Position numbers and translations under genes: made by a program. The notes below the pieces were generated by a model. That model saw nothing but the letters and a program-made list of their open reading frames with translations, did no database searches and was not told where the DNA came from. A stretch of DNA of 64,000 nucleotides from Hymenobacter nitidus (GTDB lineage Bacteria; Bacteroidota; Bacteroidia; Cytophagales; Hymenobacteraceae), in the NCBI RefSeq assembly GCF_020447315.1, contig NZ_JAJADQ010000012.1, forward strand, positions 1 to 64,000. The letters are read 5' to 3'. Positions 48,637 to 56,908 of the stretch are shown here, one piece after another. Each line of letters begins with the position of its first letter. Within the stretch, counting starts at the first letter, position 1.

Positions 48637-49449
48637 ATGAAAACTTTGCCGTACGTGAACGGTCACGCCGTTCATACCAGCAGTATTACGCACCAGAACA
48701 GCTTTTCCCTGGAAGGGCGTCTGGCTTTGATTACCGGCGGCGGTAGTGGTATCGGTTTGGCCATTGCCCAGAGCATGACCCACGCCGGCGCCCACGTCAT
48801 CATCACCGGCCGCCGCGAAGAAGTACTGAAGGAAGCTGTGGAAGCCCTAGGCGAATCGGCTCAGTACATCGTGAACGACATTTGCGACCTGGCCTCCATT
48901 GAGGACATGGTCGAGCAGCTCGAAGCCACCCACGGCCCTCTGGACGTGGTGGTGAACAATGCCGGTATCAACCTCAAAAAACCCGCCCTGCAGGTAACCG
49001 ACGAAGAATTCAACAACATCCTGCACACCAACCTGAACTCGGTGTTCTCCCTAACCCGCGCCTGCGCCCGCCGCATGGTGGAGCGGCAGCGGGGCGTAAT
49101 TTTGATGATTTCGTCGATGGCCGCCTACTACGGTATCGATAGGGTAGTGGCTTACGCCGCGTCCAAGTCGGCGGTGGAAGGCATGGTGAAAGTACTGGCC
49201 TCCGAGTTTTCCGGCGACAATGTGCGCGTGAATGCCATTGCCCCGGGCTTTATCGAAACTGAGATGAGCCGCAAGGCCATGAACAACGACCCCGACCGCC
49301 GCGACCGGGCCATGCGGCGCACGCCTATGGGCAAGTTTGGCCAGCCCGACGACATCGGCAACGCTGCCGTGTTCCTGGCCTCTGATGCCGCCCGCTACAT
49401 CACCGGCGTCTCGCTGCCCGTCGATGGCGGCAACTCGATTGGCTTCTAA
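48637..49449 (+). CDS. SDR oxidoreductase, likely mannonate/fructuronate oxidoreductase
   Basis: The 270-aa protein is a classical short-chain dehydrogenase: ITGGGSGIG (cofactor site), NNAGIN, Ser in ISSMAAYYG and Y-x-x-x-K in VAYAASKSA, and a C-terminal SLPVDGGNSIGF. It resembles gluconate 5-dehydrogenase-like SDRs. Between GH67 and SusC and near uxuA, it most likely replaces UxuB, reducing D-fructuronate to D-mannonate. No signal peptide; cytosolic. The specificity is inferred from context. Confidence 0.85.
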   Translation: MKTLPYVNGHAVHTSSITHQNSFSLEGRLALITGGGSGIGLAIAQSMTHAGAHVIITGRREEVLKEAVEALGESAQYIVNDICDLASIEDMVEQLEATHGPLDVVVNNAGINLKKPALQVTDEEFNNILHTNLNSVFSLTRACARRMVERQRGVILMISSMAAYYGIDRVVAYAASKSAVEGMVKVLASEFSGDNVRVNAIAPGFIETEMSRKAMNNDPDRRDRAMRRTPMGKFGQPDDIGNAAVFLASDAARYITGVSLPVDGGNSIGF

Positions 49450-49491
49450 TTTCAAGAAATTTCAAAAACACCTTAAAATTCCCACACTCCT

Positions 49492-52400
49492 ATGTATCAA
49501 CCCATACGCAAAACGGCCTTCTGCCTGAGTTGGCCGCTGTTTGTGGCCTCCGGGCTACCGCTGGCTGGTGCGGTGCTGCTGCCTTCCAAGGCCTGGGCCC
49601 AAGCCACTCCGCAAACCATTTCGGGCAAGATTACCAGCTCCGACAACGGCGAAACGCTGCCCGGCGTGACGGTGCTGCAGAAAGGTACCACCAACGGCGT
49701 CTCGTCTAATGCCGACGGCTCCTTCGTGCTGACGGCACCCCTGGGTAGCACGCTGGTAATGAGTGCCGTAGGCTACGTCAGCAAAGAAATTGAGGTGACG
49801 GGTACTACCCTGAACGTCACGCTGGCTTCCGATATCAAAGCCCTGAGCGAGGTAGTCGTAGTTGGCTACGGCACGCAGCGAGCGGAAGCGGTAACGGGTT
49901 CGGTGGCCTCGGTCAGTGGAGAGACCTTGCGCGAAGTACCCGCTGCTAACATCACCCAGGCCTTGCAAGGCCGTTTGCCCGGTGTAGAGTTTGCGCAGTC
50001 CTCCTCCCAGCCTGGTGCTACCACCCAAATTCGGATACGCGGTACCCGCTCACTTGGTGCCAGCAATGATCCATTAGTGGTATTGGATGGTATTCCTTTC
50101 CCGGGTTCAATCGGCGACATCAACCCCAACGATATCCAGAGTGTGGATATCCTGAAAGATGCGTCGGCCACGGCTATTTATGGCTCACGTGGGGCGAACG
50201 GTGTTGTCCTGATAACCACCAAAACCGGTAAAAAAGGGCAGAAACCGCAGATAACCTACGACAGCTTCGTTGGCGCAAAAACCCTTTTCGCCAAATACCC
50301 CATGATGAATGGGCCTGAGTTTGTTGCGCTTCGCAAAGCCGCCGGCCTGTATAAGAATGGCTTGGATGAAGCCGATGATGTAGATACCGATTGGCAGGAT
50401 CTGTTGTATAAAACCGGTATTCAATCCAACCACAACCTGGGTGTTTCCGGTGGCACTGAGAACGGGCGTTACAACTTCAACGCGGGTTATTACAAGGAAG
50501 AAGGGGTAATTCCTACCCAGCAATACACCCGTTATTCCGTCCGTGGAACGCTTGACCAGGGAGTTGGTAAATACATCCGGTTGGGTTTCACTACCAACAA
50601 TACCTATAGCCTGTCGGAGGGCTCTAACGTGGGTATATATGGTGTCCTGAACTCGTCGCCAATCGCCAATCCTTACAATCCTGATGGTAGCCTGAAAAGA
50701 ACCATCAGAATGCCGTTGGATGAGCAATGGGTGTATACCCGCGACGTAGTAGAAAGCTTGAGTGATAGATGGTTAAGTGAAACCAGATCTATGGCCACCT
50801 ACAATACCCTATTCGCGGAAGTTAAAATGCCGGGCGTAGAGGGGCTGAAGTACCGGGTCAACCTGGGGGTAAACTACCGGCAGGGCCAGGGTGGTTCTTA
50901 CACCGGACAGGGAATCACCGCAGTGAACCCTACTACCCTTTCTACAGCATCCGTCAGTAACTCAGTTACCAGAGACTGGACTATTGAAAATATTCTGTCC
51001 TACGACCGCACCTTTGGTGAGAAGCATAACATAAATGCCATAGCCTTATACTCTGCCTCAGATAACACCTTCAATCGGTCGCAGGTTAATGCCCGGGATA
51101 TTCCTTCTGATGCCTTCCAATACTACAACCTGGGACTGGCCGCCGGCGAAATCACCGTACCCACTGGTAATAATGAACAGCGGTATGAAAAATACGGTTT
51201 GTTGTCCTACATGGGGCGGGTGATGTATTCCTACGATGACCGGTATCTGTTATCTGCTACAGTCCGTGCAGATGGCTCCTCCAGACTTGCCCCCGGGAAC
51301 AAATGGAAAACCTACCCGGCTGTGTCGGCAGGCTGGAACGTGGCCAAAGAGTCGTTTATGCAGGGTATTTCTGCCATAAACATGCTGAAGCTGCGTGCTG
51401 GTTACGGTATAACGTCAAACCAGGCTATTACTCCGTATTCTACCTTGGGCCGTTTGAGTACCCGGTTCTATAACTTTGGCCCCACCGGTTACCAGACAGG
51501 TCTGTTCGTAAGCCAGCTGCCGAACGCTGACTTAGGTTGGGAATTCTCTAAAACCTGGAACTACGGGTTGGATTTCGCTGTCCTGAAGAACCGTATTTCG
51601 GGTACCGTTGAGTACTACCTCACCAACACCGAGGATGTTCTGCTGCCCTTGCCATTGCCTGCCACTTCAGGCGTAGAGAGCTACACGGCCAACATCGGAT
51701 CTACCCAGAACAAAGGGGTGGAACTGTCCTTGAACGGCGTGATTCTGGAGAACCTCAATGGCTGGACTTGGGAAGTGGGTGTCAACATGTACGCCAACCG
51801 CAACAAGATTACGTCGCTGGCCGGCGAGCAGCAGCGGGATGAAGGAAACTGGTGGTTTGTTGGCAAACCGATCAACGTCATCTATGATTACGAGAAAGTA
51901 GGCCTGTGGCAGGAAGGTGACCCATACCGAAGCATCCTGGAGCCCGGCGGAAACGTGGGTATGATTAAGGTAAAGTACACCGGCGATTACAAGGCAGATG
52001 GTACCCCTTCCCGAGCCATTGGCCCACAAGACCGGCAGGTGCTGGACGTGACCCCGAAATTTCAGGGTGGCTTCAATACCCGTGTTGCGTATAAAGGATT
52101 TGATTTCAGCGTAGTAGGTGCTTTCCAGAATGGCGGTATCCTCAACAGCACCCTGTATGGTGCATCGGGCTATCTTAACCTGATGAACGGTCGTCGGGGC
52201 AACGTGAAAGTGGATTACTGGACGCCGGAAAACACGGGTGCCAAATATCCCAAGCCAGGTGGCCTCGCTAGCGGCGACAATCCCAAGTACGCCAGCACGC
52301 TGGGTTACTTCGATGCCTCCTACCTGAAGGTGCGCACCATTTCGCTGGGCTATAACTTCGATAACAACGCGTGGCTGAAAAGCACCGGTATTAGCCGCCT

Positions 52401-52599
52401 ACGGGTTTACGCAACGGCTCAGAACCCATTTGTAATCTTCTCTCCCTACAAGAAAGAGTCGGGCATGGACCCTGAGACCAACTCTTACGCCGACCAGAAC
52501 GTGGCTGTAACTACCGGCGTTCCGGCCCGTCTGTTGACCATAGGTACTAACTCGCCTGCAACCCGCACCTACCTGGTGGGCCTGAACTTTACCTTCTAA
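49492..52599 (+). CDS. SusC-like TonB-dependent outer membrane transporter
   Basis: The 1035-aa protein has a long signal peptide (to about 36), a carboxypeptidase-like beta domain (ISGKITSSDNGETLPGVTV), the TonB box-like SEVVVVGYGTQ, the plug (VLDGIPF; VDILKDASATAIYGSRGANG) and a large barrel ending YLVGLNFTF. With SusD it imports xylo-oligosaccharides across the outer membrane. It follows the SDR gene by 42 bp. Confidence 0.95.
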   Translation: MYQPIRKTAFCLSWPLFVASGLPLAGAVLLPSKAWAQATPQTISGKITSSDNGETLPGVTVLQKGTTNGVSSNADGSFVLTAPLGSTLVMSAVGYVSKEIEVTGTTLNVTLASDIKALSEVVVVGYGTQRAEAVTGSVASVSGETLREVPAANITQALQGRLPGVEFAQSSSQPGATTQIRIRGTRSLGASNDPLVVLDGIPFPGSIGDINPNDIQSVDILKDASATAIYGSRGANGVVLITTKTGKKGQKPQITYDSFVGAKTLFAKYPMMNGPEFVALRKAAGLYKNGLDEADDVDTDWQDLLYKTGIQSNHNLGVSGGTENGRYNFNAGYYKEEGVIPTQQYTRYSVRGTLDQGVGKYIRLGFTTNNTYSLSEGSNVGIYGVLNSSPIANPYNPDGSLKRTIRMPLDEQWVYTRDVVESLSDRWLSETRSMATYNTLFAEVKMPGVEGLKYRVNLGVNYRQGQGGSYTGQGITAVNPTTLSTASVSNSVTRDWTIENILSYDRTFGEKHNINAIALYSASDNTFNRSQVNARDIPSDAFQYYNLGLAAGEITVPTGNNEQRYEKYGLLSYMGRVMYSYDDRYLLSATVRADGSSRLAPGNKWKTYPAVSAGWNVAKESFMQGISAINMLKLRAGYGITSNQAITPYSTLGRLSTRFYNFGPTGYQTGLFVSQLPNADLGWEFSKTWNYGLDFAVLKNRISGTVEYYLTNTEDVLLPLPLPATSGVESYTANIGSTQNKGVELSLNGVILENLNGWTWEVGVNMYANRNKITSLAGEQQRDEGNWWFVGKPINVIYDYEKVGLWQEGDPYRSILEPGGNVGMIKVKYTGDYKADGTPSRAIGPQDRQVLDVTPKFQGGFNTRVAYKGFDFSVVGAFQNGGILNSTLYGASGYLNLMNGRRGNVKVDYWTPENTGAKYPKPGGLASGDNPKYASTLGYFDASYLKVRTISLGYNFDNNAWLKSTGISRLRVYATAQNPFVIFSPYKKESGMDPETNSYADQNVAVTTGVPARLLTIGTNSPATRTYLVGLNFTF

Positions 52600-52610
52600 T
52601 AAAGAGCAAA

Positions 52611-54563
52611 ATGAAAAGCTTCAACATAAAATTCTTTATCGGAGCGGCCCTAATATCAATGGCCGCGCCAGGCTGCACCGACCTTTTGGACGAAGAACCC
52701 CGGAGTATTTACACGCCCGAATTCTTTCAGACCGAAAGAGGCGTGAACGGTGGCTTGACCTCCATGTACGCTCACCTGCGCTACATCTACGGGGACGCTT
52801 ACTTCTACAACGCGACGCTGACCGGCACCGATGAGGTAACCTACGGCCGGGATGCCGACGAGAACTTTCTGGCCATGGACTTCTCCGGCCGGGCGGTGCT
52901 CAACTCCAATAACAGCCGGGCGGATAGATTGTGGACGGCTGCCTTCCCGAACATCAACACGGCTAATGGTATTATCAAGAATGCCAGCGCAGTACCAAGT
53001 ATTTCGCCAGCCCTGGTTGCTGAAGCACGGTTTTTCCGCGGCTTCGATTATTTCATGCTGGTCCAAACCTTTGGCGGGGTGCCGTTGGATTTAGGGGCGG
53101 GAGAGCTGCAGTTCAACGTCAATGCTTACCGCACCTCGGTCCGCAATACGGTACCCGAAGTTTATACCAAAGCAATTTTCCCTGATCTGCTGCAGGCAGT
53201 TGCTGACTTGCCGGCAACTCCGCGGGTGATAGGTGGTGCTACCAAAACGGTGGCCCGCCTATATCTGGCCAAGGCCTACCTGACCTATGCCTGGTGGCTG
53301 GAAAACCCGAACGGTATTCCAACCTACCCAGCGACTACCAGAACCGACCCTGCCGGTCGTACCGCCCAGTATTATTATCAGCAGGCGTATGATGTGGCAA
53401 TGGCTGGTATTGAGAGCCCCGGCCCATTCCGTTTGCAGCCAACGTACTACGATGTACACCTGGCAACGAATGACCGCAATGCTGAAATGCTGCTGTTTGC
53501 TGACCACACCGAATCCAGCGAGCAGTACAACGGTGGCAGCCTGACCTTTGGTAACGGCGGGGCCCCAGATAACTTTGCCGGCTGGATGATGACCTGGAAC
53601 TATACCAACATCAGAAGCGCCACCAATGCGAACGGATCTAATCCTGTCTCGTCGGTTCAGCGGGAGGCAGTTCAGCAGCTGGGTCGTCCCTGGAACCGGA
53701 TGGCGCCTACCATTGGCGCCGTGGAAACCACCTTTGCCGACAAGACGAACGATTCTCGTTACGACGGCACCTTTACCACTGTTTACCGTGGCAACTGGCC
53801 CAAAGGCGGCATCGCTAACGCAACCTTGTACAATGCCAACAATCTGCCCGTTAGCCCAGGTGCCCCAATCCTGACTTTCCTGAACGAAGAGCCTACGACT
53901 GCTATTACGTACCCCACCGGAGGCGGTGCGAGCAATGTAGGAGCAGGAACGCTGCCTAACAGAGCGGATTATGTGATTTCGCCGCGTGGCATAAGCAGAA
54001 TTGTGTACCCCGGCCTTTGGAAGCTTGGACCTTACCGGACCGATAATGGCTCCGGATTAGGACAGCCTAATGCTGCCAGTACGCGTCCGTTCAATATTGC
54101 CAAATTCTCGGAGCTGTACTTTGTAGCGGCAGAAGCTGCTGTAAAAGGAGCAACTACTAAAGCTGGTCAGGGTGCCAGAGAATTGATCAACGTTATTCGG
54201 GCCCGGGCCGGTAAATGGCGTTTCGACCAGAACGGCAACACGGCCAAGGTGCAGGATAATAGCGCGGCCATGGTTGCGGCCACTCCGGCTACAATCGATA
54301 TCAACTACATCCTGGCAGAACGCTCCCGTGAGTACTATGCCGAGGGCTACCGCTGGTATGACTTGGTGCGTACCCAGAAATGGAATGAGTTGGCTTCTAC
54401 CTACCGTATTGGCGGAATCAACTACGGAGACCATACACCACAAACCGTTACGCGTACCATTAAGCCGACTGACTACCTGCGTCCTATTCCGCAGGTTCAG
54501 CTTGACCGGATGGATGTGCCAGCATCGGAAAAAGCTGCTTATCAAAACCCAGGCTACCTGTAG
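52611..54563 (+). CDS. SusD-like glycan-binding lipoprotein
   Basis: The 650-aa protein has a lipoprotein signal with Cys22 (MAAPGCTDLLDEEP), the TPR-type SusD fold (YFMLVQTFGGVPL; ARLYLAKAYLTYA) and a C-terminal LAERSREYYAEGYRWYDLVR followed by YLRPIPQVQLDRM. It forms the lid on the SusC channel. It starts 11 bp after SusC and ends at a strong terminator. Confidence 0.93.
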   Translation: MKSFNIKFFIGAALISMAAPGCTDLLDEEPRSIYTPEFFQTERGVNGGLTSMYAHLRYIYGDAYFYNATLTGTDEVTYGRDADENFLAMDFSGRAVLNSNNSRADRLWTAAFPNINTANGIIKNASAVPSISPALVAEARFFRGFDYFMLVQTFGGVPLDLGAGELQFNVNAYRTSVRNTVPEVYTKAIFPDLLQAVADLPATPRVIGGATKTVARLYLAKAYLTYAWWLENPNGIPTYPATTRTDPAGRTAQYYYQQAYDVAMAGIESPGPFRLQPTYYDVHLATNDRNAEMLLFADHTESSEQYNGGSLTFGNGGAPDNFAGWMMTWNYTNIRSATNANGSNPVSSVQREAVQQLGRPWNRMAPTIGAVETTFADKTNDSRYDGTFTTVYRGNWPKGGIANATLYNANNLPVSPGAPILTFLNEEPTTAITYPTGGGASNVGAGTLPNRADYVISPRGISRIVYPGLWKLGPYRTDNGSGLGQPNAASTRPFNIAKFSELYFVAAEAAVKGATTKAGQGARELINVIRARAGKWRFDQNGNTAKVQDNSAAMVAATPATIDINYILAERSREYYAEGYRWYDLVRTQKWNELASTYRIGGINYGDHTPQTVTRTIKPTDYLRPIPQVQLDRMDVPASEKAAYQNPGYL

Positions 54564-54573
54564 CCTAGTGGAG

Positions 54574-54632
54574 AAGGGGTAAAAAGAGTGGGTGCTCGTA
54601 ACTGAGCACCCACTCTTTTTACCCCTTTTTTT
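54574..54632 (+). terminator. 24-bp perfect hairpin terminator after susD
   Basis: Bases 54574-54597 pair perfectly with 54604-54627 around a 6-nt loop, followed by Ts. It ends the uxuA-susD unit. Confidence 0.9.
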
Positions 54633-54840
54633 GACGCATTGTCAGGAAACGAATGCCGACTGGTACGTGCCGGTCTGTGGAGCTTCTGCAGCGTCGCCTA
54701 CCGACGGAGCCAGCAACTACGGTTCCGGTGCGGCCTACGCGTTGCAGCCCATTGTACAGCGCGAAACTGGCCGTGCGGGCAGCAGGACAACGCAGAGCCC
54801 TGGTTACCGGCAGTAAGGGTAACCGTTGTCAGAACAGTTG

Positions 54841-54880
54841 AAATAAGCTGTGATTTCGCTCTGAAATCACAGCTTATTTT
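54841..54880. terminator. 16-bp perfect hairpin
   Basis: Bases 54841-54856 pair with 54864-54879 around a 7-nt loop; A-rich left arm, TTTT at the right end. It lies 54 bp before the esterase gene and would stop read-through into it. Confidence 0.8.
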
Positions 54881-54932
54881 ATGAGGGGGTACTGTACAAC
54901 GGCCTAATCAATATAATGGCTTTAATAATCTC

Positions 54933-56867
54933 ATGATAAACAATACGTTAAAGGTTTCGTTGCTGCTGACCATAGCCGCCGCGCAGCCAGCCACAGCTCA
55001 GGTGCGCCTGCCCAAGCTCGTGAGCGACGGAATGATTCTGCAGCGTGATGCCCCCGTAGCCGTGTGGGGCTGGGCCGCGCCCGGCGAGAAGGTAACCGTG
55101 ACGCTGGCCGGCAAAACCGCCGCCACCACCGCCGGGCCCGACGGCCAGTGGCGCACCAAGCTGGCCAGCCTGAAAGCTGGCGGCCCCTACGAAATGACCG
55201 TCGCGGGCACCAACCGCATTACCATCAAGGATGTATTGGTCGGCGACGTGTGGGTGTGCTCGGGCCAATCCAACATGGAAACGCCCATGTCACGCTTGCG
55301 CGACAAGTACCCCGAGGTCGTGGCCCAGGCCAACAACCCTATGATCCGGCAGTTCAATGTGGATCTGCGCTACGCCTTCAACGGACCGAAAGCGGATGTA
55401 GCGGGCGGCAAGTGGGTAACGACTACGCCCCAAAATGTGCTGGCCTTTAGCGGGGTAGGATACTTTTTTGCCAAGGCGCTTTTCGACAAATACCGGGTGC
55501 CCATCGGAATTATCAAGTCGGCCGTGGGTGGTTCGCCTGCCGAAGCCTGGCTGAGCGCCGAGGCTCTGAAGGCTTTCCCGACCTACCAGCAAGCCGCCGA
55601 GAAAGTAAAGGACAGTACCTACGTGGCCAGCACGATTGCGCAGGGCCAGGCCGCCTCCCGGGCGTGGTACACCAATCTGCGGCAGCAAGACCAGGGCCAT
55701 GCCAAGGGCTCGACGCCCTGGTATGCCCCGGCCTACAACGCCACGGATTGGAAAACCATGAAAATTCCCGGCTACTGGGCCAACCAGGGCCTGGGCCCGG
55801 TGAACGGCGTCGTGTGGTTTCGCAAAGAAGTAGACGTGCCGGCCAGCATGGTGGGCAAGCCCGCCCGCCTGGAGCTGGGCACCATCGTCGATAGTGACTC
55901 GGTGTATATCAATGGGCAGTTTGCGGGCACCACGGGTTACCAATACCCGCCGCGCAAGTACGAGCTGCCCGCCACGCTGCTCAAGCCCGGCCGCAACCTG
56001 CTGGTAATTCGCGTCATCAACAACGGTGGGCGCGGCGGTTTCACCCTCGACAAGCAGTACCGGCTCGTGGCGGGCGGTGAAACGCTGGATTTGCGCGGCG
56101 ACTGGCAGTACAAGCTGGGCGCTGCGACGCCACCCACGCCCGGCTCCGTTTCCTTTCAGAACCAGCCCGGCGGCCTGTATAACGGTATGATAGCACCGCT
56201 GCTGCCCTACGCCATCAAGGGCGTGCTCTGGTACCAGGGCGAATCGAATACCGCCAAGCCTGAGGAATACCAGCCGTTGCTCACGGCCCTGATTGCCGAT
56301 TGGCGCCAGCACTGGCAGCAGCCGGAGCTACCCTTCCTGTATGTGCAGCTGGCCAACTTTATGGCGACCAAAGACCAGCCCTCGGAAAGCAACTGGGCAG
56401 GCGTGCGCGAAGGTCAGCGCCGCACCTTGGTTGTGCCCAACACCGGCATGGCCGTGGCCCTGGACCTGGGCGAGTGGAACGACATTCACCCGCTCAACAA
56501 GGAAGACGTGGGCAAGCGCCTTGCTTTGGCCGCCCAGAAAGTAGCCTACGGCGACAAGAAAGTGGTGGCCTCAGGGCCACTGTATCAGAGCATGAAAGTG
56601 GCCGGCAATAAAGCCACGCTCAGCTTTACCAGCACCGGCGGCGGCTTGATTTCCAAGGACGGCAAGCCCCTACGCTACTTCGCCATTGCCGGCCCCGACA
56701 AGAAATTCGTGTGGGCCCAGGCGCGCATTGAAGGCAACAAAGTGGTTGTCTGGCACGACCAGGTAGCCACGCCGGTAGCCGTGCGCTACGCCTGGGCCGA
56801 CAACCCCGAAGGCGCGAATCTGGCCAATAAGGAGGGGCTGCCGGCTTCGTCGTTTCAGGCAGAATAA
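54933..56867 (+). CDS. sialate O-acetylesterase-type SGNH esterase, likely acetylxylan esterase
   Basis: The 644-aa protein has a signal peptide (to about QPATAQ), an N-terminal beta domain (LPKLVSDGMILQRDAPVAVWG), the SGNH hydrolase with catalytic Ser113 in VCSGQSNME, a galactose-binding-type insertion (about 265-390, GVVWFRKEVDVP), and the second catalytic half (GVLWYQGESNT; DIHPLNKEDVGKRLA). In a xylan locus the substrate is probably acetyl groups on xylo-oligosaccharides. It forms a unit with the GH3 gene 41 bp downstream. Confidence 0.9.
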   Translation: MINNTLKVSLLLTIAAAQPATAQVRLPKLVSDGMILQRDAPVAVWGWAAPGEKVTVTLAGKTAATTAGPDGQWRTKLASLKAGGPYEMTVAGTNRITIKDVLVGDVWVCSGQSNMETPMSRLRDKYPEVVAQANNPMIRQFNVDLRYAFNGPKADVAGGKWVTTTPQNVLAFSGVGYFFAKALFDKYRVPIGIIKSAVGGSPAEAWLSAEALKAFPTYQQAAEKVKDSTYVASTIAQGQAASRAWYTNLRQQDQGHAKGSTPWYAPAYNATDWKTMKIPGYWANQGLGPVNGVVWFRKEVDVPASMVGKPARLELGTIVDSDSVYINGQFAGTTGYQYPPRKYELPATLLKPGRNLLVIRVINNGGRGGFTLDKQYRLVAGGETLDLRGDWQYKLGAATPPTPGSVSFQNQPGGLYNGMIAPLLPYAIKGVLWYQGESNTAKPEEYQPLLTALIADWRQHWQQPELPFLYVQLANFMATKDQPSESNWAGVREGQRRTLVVPNTGMAVALDLGEWNDIHPLNKEDVGKRLALAAQKVAYGDKKVVASGPLYQSMKVAGNKATLSFTSTGGGLISKDGKPLRYFAIAGPDKKFVWAQARIEGNKVVVWHDQVATPVAVRYAWADNPEGANLANKEGLPASSFQAE

Positions 56868-56908
56868 GGTCGCGTTGCTCGCACTCCACCACTCAACTCA
56901 CCCAATGC

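Larger units (their letters stand above)
54564..54932. other. gene-free spacer between susD and esterase gene
   Basis: It holds two strong terminators (54574-54632 and 54841-54880). The 200 bp between them have short overlapping frames without protein character, and no promoter match was found. Confidence 0.6.

Noticed and set aside
46900..48795. 631-aa minus-strand frame opposite GH67
   Set aside because: It is an antisense shadow of a well-supported alpha-glucuronidase gene, rich in Gly, Val and His with no motif.
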